DNA from: Eledone cirrhosa
Taxonomy: Eukaryota; Mollusca; Cephalopoda; Octopoda; Eledonidae
Length of the DNA: 64,000 bases
Assembly: GCA_964016885.1 (NCBI GenBank)
Contig: OZ024740.1
Span: 5,403,450 to 5,467,449, forward strand
Reading direction: 5' to 3'
Both the position numbers and the translations under genes were made by a program. The notes beneath the pieces are model-generated. The model saw nothing but the letters and a program-made list of their open reading frames with translations. It was not told where the DNA came from and did no database searches. This document shows, in pieces, positions 56,247 through 64,000 of the stretch; position 1 is the stretch's first letter; the number at the start of each line of letters is the position of its first letter.

Positions 56247-59200
56247 TATGTGTCATAACAATAAACCCCCAGTCCACACTGTAAGGTGGTCCTGTAGGCA
56301 TTACGACAATAATCCCCCAGTCCACACTGTAAAGTGTTCATGTAGGCATCAAGACAATAAGCCCACAGTCCACACTGTAAAGTGGTCATGTAGGCATCAA
56401 GACAATAAGCCCCCAGTCCACACTGTAAAGTGGTCATGTAGATGTCAAGACAATAAGCCCCCAGTGTCACACTGTAAAGTGGTCATGTAGATGTAAAGAC
56501 AATAAGCGCCCGGTGTCACACTGTAAAGTACTCATGTAGGTATCAAGACAATAAACCCCCGGTCCACACTGTAAAGTGGTCATGTAGGTGTCATGACAAT
56601 AAGCCCCCAGTCCACACTGTAAAGTGGTCATGTAGGTATCAAAACAATAAGCCCCCAGTCCACACTGTAAAGTGGTCATGTAGGCATCAAGACAATAAGC
56701 TCCCAGTCCACACTCTAAAGTGGTCATGTAGGTGTCATGACAATAAGCCCCCAGTCCACACTGTAAAGTGGTCATGTAGGAATTAAGACAATAAGCCACC
56801 AGTCCACCCTGTAAAGTGGTCATGTAGGTGTCAAGACAATAAACCCCCAGTGTCACACTGTAAAGTGGTCATGTAGGCATCAAGACAATAAGCCCCCAGT
56901 CCACACTGTAAAGTGGTCATGTAGGTGTCATGACAATAAGCCCCCAGTCCACACTGTAAAGTGGTCCTATGGGCATCAAGACAATAAGCCCACAGTCCAC
57001 ACTGTAAAGTGGTCATATAGGCATCAAGAAAATAAGCCCCCAGTCGGCACTGTAAAGTGGTCATGTAGGCATCAAAACAATAAGCCCCCAATCCATACTG
57101 TAATGTGGTCATGTAGGCATCAAGACAATAAGCCCGCAGTCCACACTGTAAAGTGGTCATGTAGGTGTCATGACAATAAGCACCCAGTCCACACTGTAAA
57201 GAGGTCATGTAGGCATCAAGACAATAATCCCCCAGTACACACTGTAAAGTGGTCATGTACGTGTCAAGACAATAAGCCCCCAGTCCACACTGTAAAGTAG
57301 TCGTGTAGGTGTCATGACAATAATCCTCCAGTCCACACTCTAAAGTGGTCATGTAGGCATGAAGACAATAAGGCCCCAGTCCACACTGTAAAGTTGTCAT
57401 GTAGGTGTCATGACAATAAGCCCCCAGTCGACACTGTAAAGTGGTCATGTAGGTATCAAAACAATAAGCCCCCTGTCCACACTGTAAAGTGGTCATGTAG
57501 GTATCAAAACAATAAGCCCCCAGTCAACACTGTAAAGTGGTCATATATGTGTCATAACAATAAGCCCCCAGTCCACACTGTTAGGTGGTCCTGTAGGAAT
57601 TAAGACAATAAGCCACCAGTCCACACTGTAAAGTGTTCATGTAGGTGTCAAGATAATAAACCCCCAGTGTCACACTGTAAAGTGCTCATGTAGGCATCAA
57701 GACAATAAGCCCCCAGTCCACACTGTAAAGTGGTCATGTAGGTATTACGACAATAAGCCCCCAGTGCCACACTGTAAAGTGGTCATGTAGGCATCAAGAC
57801 AATAAGCCCACAGTCCACACTGTAAAGTGGTCATGTAGGCATCAAGACAATAAGCTCCCAGTCCACACTGTAAAGTGGTCATGTAGGCATCAAGACAATA
57901 ATCCGCCAGTCCACACTGTAAAGTGGTCATGTAGGCATAAAGACAATAAGCCCCCAGCCCACACTGTAAAGTGGTCATGTAGGCATCAAGACAATAAGCC
58001 CACAGTCCACACTGTAAAGTGGTCATGTAGACATCAAGACAATAAGCCCCCAGTCCACACTGTAAAGTGGTCATTTAGGCATCAAGACAATAATCCCCCA
58101 GTCCACACTGTAAAGTGGTCATGTAGGCATAAAGGCAATAAGCCCCCAGTCCACACTGTAATGTGGTCCTGTAAGTGTCATGACAATAAGCCCTCAGTCC
58201 ACATTCTAAAGTGGTCATGTAGGCATCAAGACAATAATCCCCCAGTCCACACTGTAAAGTGGTCATGTAGGCATCAAGACAATAACCCCCCTGACCACAC
58301 TGTAAAGTGGTCATGTAGGTGTCAAGAAAATAAGCCCCCAGTCCACACTGTAAAGTGGTCATGTACGTGTCAAGACAATAAGCCCCCAGTCCACACTGTG
58401 AAGTGGTCATGTAGGTGTCATGATAATAAGTCCCCAGTCCACATTGTAAGGTTGTCATGTAGGTGTCATGACAATAAGCCCCCAGTCCACAGTGTAAAGT
58501 GGTCATGTATGTGTCGTAACAATAAGCCCCCAGTCCACACTGTAAGGTGGTCATGTAGGCATTAAGACAATAAGCCCCTAGTCGACACTGTAAAGTGGTC
58601 ATGTAGGCATCAAGACAAAAATCCCCCAGTCCACACTGTAAAGTGGTCATGTAGGCATCAAGACAATAACCCCCCTGACCACACTGTAAAGTGGTCATGT
58701 AGGTGTCAAGACAATAAGTCCCCAGTCCACACTGTAAAGTGGTCATGTACGTGTCAAGACAATAAGCCCCCAGTCCACACTGTGAAGTGGTCATGTAGGT
58801 GTCATGACAATAAGCCCCCAGTCCACAGTGTAAAGTGGTCATGTATGTGTCGTAACAATAAGCCCCCAGTCCACACTGTAAGGTGGTCCTGTAGGCATTA
58901 AGACAATAAGCCCCCAGTCCACACTGTAAAGTGGTCATGTAGGGATCAAGACAATAATCTCCCATTCCACACTGTAAAATCGTCATGTAGGCATCAAGAC
59001 AATAAGCCCCCAGTCCACACTGTAAAGTGGTCATGTAGGCATCAAGACAATAATCCCCCAGTCCACACTGTAAAGTAGTCATGTAGGCATAAAGACAATA
59101 AGCCCCCAGACCACACTGTAAGGTGGTCCTGTAAGTGTCATGACAATAAGCCCCCAGTCCACACTCTAAAGTGGTCATGTAGGCATCAAGACAATAATCC

Positions 59201-62039
59201 CTCAGTCCACACTGTAAAGTGGTCATGTAGGTGTCATGTCAATAAGCCCCCATCCCACACTGTAAAGTGGTCATGTAGGCATCAAGACAATAAGCCCCCA
59301 GTCCACACTGTAAAGTGGTCATGTAGACATCAAGACAAAAATCCCCCAGTCCACACTGTAAAGTGGTCATGTAGGCATCAAGACAATAAGCCCCCTGACC
59401 ACGCTGTAAAGTGGTCATGTAGGTGTCAAGACAATAAGCCCCCAGTCCACACTGTAAAGTGGTCATGTATGTGTCGTAACAATAAGCCCCCAGTCCACAC
59501 TGTAAGGTGGTCCTGTAGGCATTAAGACAATAACCCCCAGTCCACACTGTAAAGTGGTCATGTAGGCATCAAGACAATAAGCCCCCAGTCCACACTGTAA
59601 AGTGGTCATGTAGGCATCAAGACAATAAGCCCCCAGTCCACAGTGTAAAGTGGTCATGTATGTGTCATAACAATAAGCCCCCAGTCCACACTGTAAGGTG
59701 GGCCTGTAGGCATCAAGAAAAAAATCCCCCAGTCCACACTGTAAAGTGGTCATGTAGGCATCAAGACAATAAGCCCCCTGACCACACTGTAAAGTGGTCA
59801 TGTAGGTGTCAAGACAATAAGCCCCCAGTCCACACTGTAAAGTGGTCATGTATGTGTCATAACAATAAGCCCCCAGTCCACACTGTAAGGTGGTCCTGTA
59901 GGCATTAAGACAATAATCCCCCAGTCCACACTGTAAAGTGGTCATGTAGGCATCAAGACAATAAGCCCCCAGTCCACACTTCAAAGTGGTCATGTAGGTG
60001 TCAAGACAATAAGCGCCCAGTGTCACACTGTAAAGTACTCATGTAGGCATCAAGACAATAAGCCCGCAGTCGACACTGTCAAGTGGTCATGTACCTGTCA
60101 AGACAAAAAGCCCCCAGTCTACACTGTAAAGTGGTCATGTTGGTGTCATGACAATAAGCCCCCAGTCCACATTGTAAGGTGGTCCTGTAGGTGTCATGAC
60201 AATAAGCCCCCAGTCCACACTGTAAAGTGGTCATGTAAGTATCAAGACAATAAACCCCCAGTCCACACTGTAAAGTGGTCATGTAGGCATCAAGACAATA
60301 AGCCGCCAGTCCACACTGTAAAGTGGTCATGTAGGTGTCAAGACAATAAGCCCCCAGTCCACACTGTAAAGTGGTCATGTAGGTATCGAGACAATAAACC
60401 CCCAGTCCACACTGTAAAGTGGTCATGTAGGTGTCATGACAATAAGCCCCCAGTCCACACTGTAAAGTGGTCCTATGGGCATCAAGACAATAAACTCCCA
60501 GTCCACACTGTAAAGTGATCATGTAGGTGTCATGACAATAAGCCCCCAGTCCACACTGTAAAGTGGTCATGTAGGTATCAAATCAATAAGCCCCCAGTCC
60601 ACACTGTAAAGTAGTCATGTAGGCATCAAGACAATAAGCCCCCAGTCCACACTGTAAGGTGGTCATGTAGGCATCAAGCAATAAGCCCCAGTCCACACTG
60701 TAAAGTGGTGATGTAGGTGTCATGTCAATAAGCCCCCACTCTACACTGTAAAGTGATCATGTGGGCATCAAGACAATAAGCCCTTAGTCCACACTGTAAA
60801 GTGGTCATGTAGGCATCAAGACAATAAGCCCCCAGTCCACACTGTAAGGTGGTCATGTAGGCATCAAGCAATAAGCCCCAGTCCACACTGTAAAGTGGTG
60901 ATGTAGGCATCAAGACAATAAGCCCCCAGTCCATACTGTAAAGTGGTCATGTAGGCATCAAGACAATAAGCCCCCAGTCCATACTGTAAAGTGGTCATGT
61001 AGGCATCAAGACAATAAGCCCCCAGTCCACGCTGTAAAGTGGTCATGTAGGTGTCATTACAATAAGCCCCCAGTCCACACTGTAAAGTGGTCATGTAGGC
61101 ATCAAGACAATAAGGCCCCAGTCCACACTGTAAAGTGATCATGTAGTCATCAAGACAATAAGCTCCCAGTCAACACTGTAGAGTGGTCATGTAGGTGTCA
61201 TTTCAATAAGCCCCCACACCACACTGTAAAGTGGTCATGTAGGCATCAAGACAATAAGCCCCCAGTCGACTCTGTAAAGTGGTCATGTAGGCATCAAGAC
61301 AATAATCCCCTAGTCCACACTGTAAAGTGGTCATGTAGACATCAAGACAATAAGCCCCCAGTCCACACTGTAAAGTGGTCATGTAGGTGTCAAGACAATA
61401 AGCCCCCACTTCACACTGTAAAGTGGTCATGTAGGCATCAACACAATAAGCCCCCAGTCGACTCTGTAAAGTGGTCATGTAGGCATCAATACAATAATCC
61501 CCTAGTCCACACTGTAAAGTTGTCATGTAGGCATCAAGACAAAAACCCCCAGTCCAAACTGTAAAGTGGTCATGTAGGTGTCAAGACAATAAGCCCCCAG
61601 TCCACACGGTAAAGTGGTCATATAGGTGTCATGACAATAAGCCCCCAGTCCACACTGTAGGGTGGTCCTGTAGGTGTCATGACAATAAGCCCCCAGTCCA
61701 CACTGTAAAGTGGTCATGTAGGCATCAAGACAATAAGTAACCAGTCCACACTGTAAAGTGGTCATGTAGGTATCAAGACAATAATTACGCAGTCCACACT
61801 GTAAAGTGGTCATGTAGGTGTCATGACAATAACCACCCAGTCCACACTGTAAAGTGGTCATGTAGGTGTCATTACAATTAGCCCCCAGTCCACACTGTAA
61901 AGTGGTCATGTAGGCATCAAGACAATAAGCCCCCAGTCCACACTGTAAAGTGGTCATGTAGGCATCAAGACAATAACCCCCCAGTCCACACTGTAAAGTG
62001 GTCATGTATGTGTCATGACAATAAGCTCCCAGTGTCACA

Positions 62040-62545
62040 CTGTAAAGTGGTCATGTAGGCATCAAGAAAATAATCCCCCTGTCCACACTGTAAAGTGGTC
62101 ATGTAGGCATCAAGACAATAAGCCCCCAGTCCACACTGTAAAGTGTTCATGTAGGTATCAAGACAATAAGCCCCCAGTCCACACTGTAAAGTGGTCTTGT
62201 AGGTGTCATGACAAAAATCCCCCAGTCCACACTGTAAAGTGGTCATGTAGGTGTCATGACAATAAGCCCCCAGTCCACACTGTAAAGTGGTGTTGTATGT
62301 GTCATGACAATAAGCCCCCAGTCTACACTGTAAAGTGGTCATGTAGGCATGAAGACAATAATCCCTTAGTCCACACTGTAAAGTGGTCATGTAGGCATCA
62401 AGACAATAAGCCCCCAGTCCACACTGTAAAGTAGTCATGTAGGTGTCATGTAAATAAGCACCCAGTCCACACTGTAAGGTGGTCATGTAGGCATCAAGCA
62501 ATAAGCCCCAGTCCACACTGTAAAGTGGTGATGTAGGTGTCATGT
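62040..62545. repeat. Satellite higher-order segment C, copy 1
   Basis: Repeated at 62952-63457 with an offset of 912 bp, which is exactly 19 units. Shared markers are AATCCCCCTGTCC, GTGGTGTTGTATGTG and CAAGCAATAAGCCCCAG. Confidence 0.85.
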
Positions 62546-62951
62546 CAATAAGCCCACACTCTACACTGTAAAGTGGTCATGTAGGCATCAAGACAATAAG
62601 CCCTTAGTCCACACTGTAAAGTGGTCATGTAGGCATCAAGACAATAAGCCCCCAGTCCACACTGTAAAGTGGTCATGTAGGAATCAAGACAATAAGCCCC
62701 CAGTCCACACTGTAAAGTGGTCATGTATGTGTCATAACAATAAGCCCCCAGCCCACACTGTTAGGTGGTCCTGTAGGAATTAAGACAATAAGCCACCATT
62801 CCACACTGTAAAGTGGTCATATAGGTGTCAAGACAATAAGCCCCCAGTGTCACACTGTAAAGTGCTCATGTCGGCATCAAGACAATAAGCCCCCAGTCAA
62901 CACTGTAAAGTGGTCACGTAGGCATTACGACAATAATCCCCCAGTGCCACA

Positions 62952-63457
62952 CTGTAAAGTGGTCATGTAGGCATCAAGAAAATAATCCCCCTGTCCACAC
63001 TGTAAAGTGGTCATGTAGGCATCAAGACAATAAGCCCCCAGTCCACACTGTAAAGTGTTCATGTAGGTATCAAGACAATAAGCCCCCAGTCCACACAGTA
63101 AAGTGGTCTTGTAGGTGTCATGACAAAAATCCCCCAGTCCACACTGTAAAGTGGTCATGTAGGTGTCATGACAATAAGCCCCCAGTCCACGCTGTAAAGT
63201 GGTGTTGTATGTGTCATGACAATAAGCCCCCAGTCTACACTGTAAAGTGGTCATGTAGGCATGAAGACAATAATCCCTTAGTCCACACTGTAAAGTGTTC
63301 ATGTAGGCATCAAGGCAATAAGCCCCCAGTCCACACTGTAAAGTAGTCATGTAGGTGTCATGAAAATAAGCACCCAGTCCACACTGTAAGGTGGTGATGT
63401 AGGCATCAAGCAATAAGCCCCAGTCCACACTGTAAAGTGGTGATGTAGGTATCATGT
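62952..63457. repeat. Satellite higher-order segment C, copy 2
   Basis: Second copy of 62040-62545. A third, more partial version (from about 63627) shares the ATGAAGACAATAATCCCTTAG and CAAGCAATAAG markers. Confidence 0.85.
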
Positions 63458-64000
63458 CAATAAGCCCCCACTCTACACTGTAAAGTGGTCATGTAGGCAT
63501 CAAGACAATAAGCCCTTAGTCCACACTGTAAAGTGGTCATGTAGGCATCAAGACAATAAGCCCTCAGTCCACACTGTAAGGTGGTCATGTAGGCATCAAG
63601 ACAATAACCCCCCAGTCCACACTGTAATGTGGTCATGTAGATGTCATGACAAAAAGCACCCAGTCCACACTGTAAAGTGGTCATGTAGGTGTCATGACAA
63701 TAAGCCCCCAGTCCACACTGTAAAGTGGTCATGTAGGTATCATGACAATAAGCCCCCAGTCTACACTCTAAAGTGGTCATGTAGGCATGAAGACAATAAT
63801 CCCTTAGTCCACACTGTAAAGTGGTCATGTAGGCATCAAGACAATAAGCCCCCAGTCCACACTGTAAGGTGGTCATGTAGGCATCAAGCAATAAGCCCCA
63901 GTCCACACTGTAAAGTGGTGATGTAGGTGTCATGTCAATAAGCCCCCACTCTACACTGTAAAGTGGTCATGTAGGCATCAAGACAATAAGCCCCCAGTTG

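Larger units (their letters stand above)
44312..64000. repeat. 48-bp satellite array, about 410 units, continuing past the window
   Basis: Consensus unit CCACACTGTAAAGTGGTCAT plus GTAGGCATCAAGACAATAAG plus CCCCCAGT. Two main forms alternate irregularly: GGCATCAAGAC and GGTGTCATGAC. Others are GGCACCAAGAC, CAGTCAACACTG, AAATCGCCTGTCC, GTTTCACACTG and a shortened CAAGCAATAAGCCCCAG. The period is divisible by three and the unit lacks stops in one frame per strand. So plus-strand (KPPVHTVKWSCRHQDN) and minus-strand (MTTLQCGLGAYCLDAY) 16-residue repeats run open for up to about 400 codons. These are not genes. Confidence 0.97.

Noticed and set aside
44312..64000. CRISPR-like array of regularly spaced repeats
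   Set aside because: The whole 48 bp is repeated. There are no unique spacers and no cas genes, and the context is eukaryotic retroelements.

Overview
The window is eukaryotic, non-genic, repeat-dominated DNA, most likely from a cephalopod mollusc. That assignment is an inference from the style of the repeats. It contains tRNA-derived SINEs with the box A/box B layout typical of squid and octopus genomes, a LINE/SINE 3' tail ending in (ATG)n, very many (TA)n tracts, and Penelope-like and non-LTR retroelement debris. I find no rRNA, functional tRNA, CRISPR array, operon or intact protein-coding gene. Two short exon-like segments (33980-34084 and 35327-35465) are the only possible traces of a host gene.

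Layout. 1-1783: a decayed LINE (endonuclease then RT, minus strand) that runs off the left edge. 1972-2680: a foldback element with two perfect 231-bp arms between TA tracts. 3268-7885: two head-to-head copies of a retroelement coding for a reverse transcriptase plus a C-terminal GIY-YIG endonuclease. They form a 1,675-bp near-identical inverted repeat, and the same SINE interrupts both copies. 8180-11300: fragments of at least three LINE lineages. 11560-12500: Penelope-like terminal debris. 13430-14553: a 12-bp G-rich minisatellite. 14836-16775: four SINEs, a 20-bp minisatellite, an ATC tract and a LINE scrap. 17627-32215: a 14-kb, 52-bp G/T minisatellite. 32215-36830: a SINE, a 32-bp minisatellite, the exon-like segments, two related MITE-like repeats (one split by a LINE 3' end) and another 52-bp minisatellite. 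36955-43632: a second foldback element, three LINE copies, a SINE and an element with direct terminal repeats. 43633-44125: almost 500 bp of pure TA. 44126-64000: a SINE head running into a 48-bp satellite that fills the rest of the window.

Connections. One LINE family (positions 1, 37.8k, 40.2k, 42.8k) ends in a 3' region also found as the tail of the tRNA-derived SINE at 42403-42747. This is the usual LINE/SINE partnership, in which the LINE machinery mobilises the SINE. Inside that shared tail lies the roughly 48-bp motif that makes up the 20-kb satellite. One unit is present at 43.4k, two at 41.2k and about 410 from 44.3k onward. The window therefore shows plausible stages in the birth of a satellite from a retrotransposon tail. 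The very long open frames over the satellites are arithmetic side effects of stop-free repeat units, not genes.
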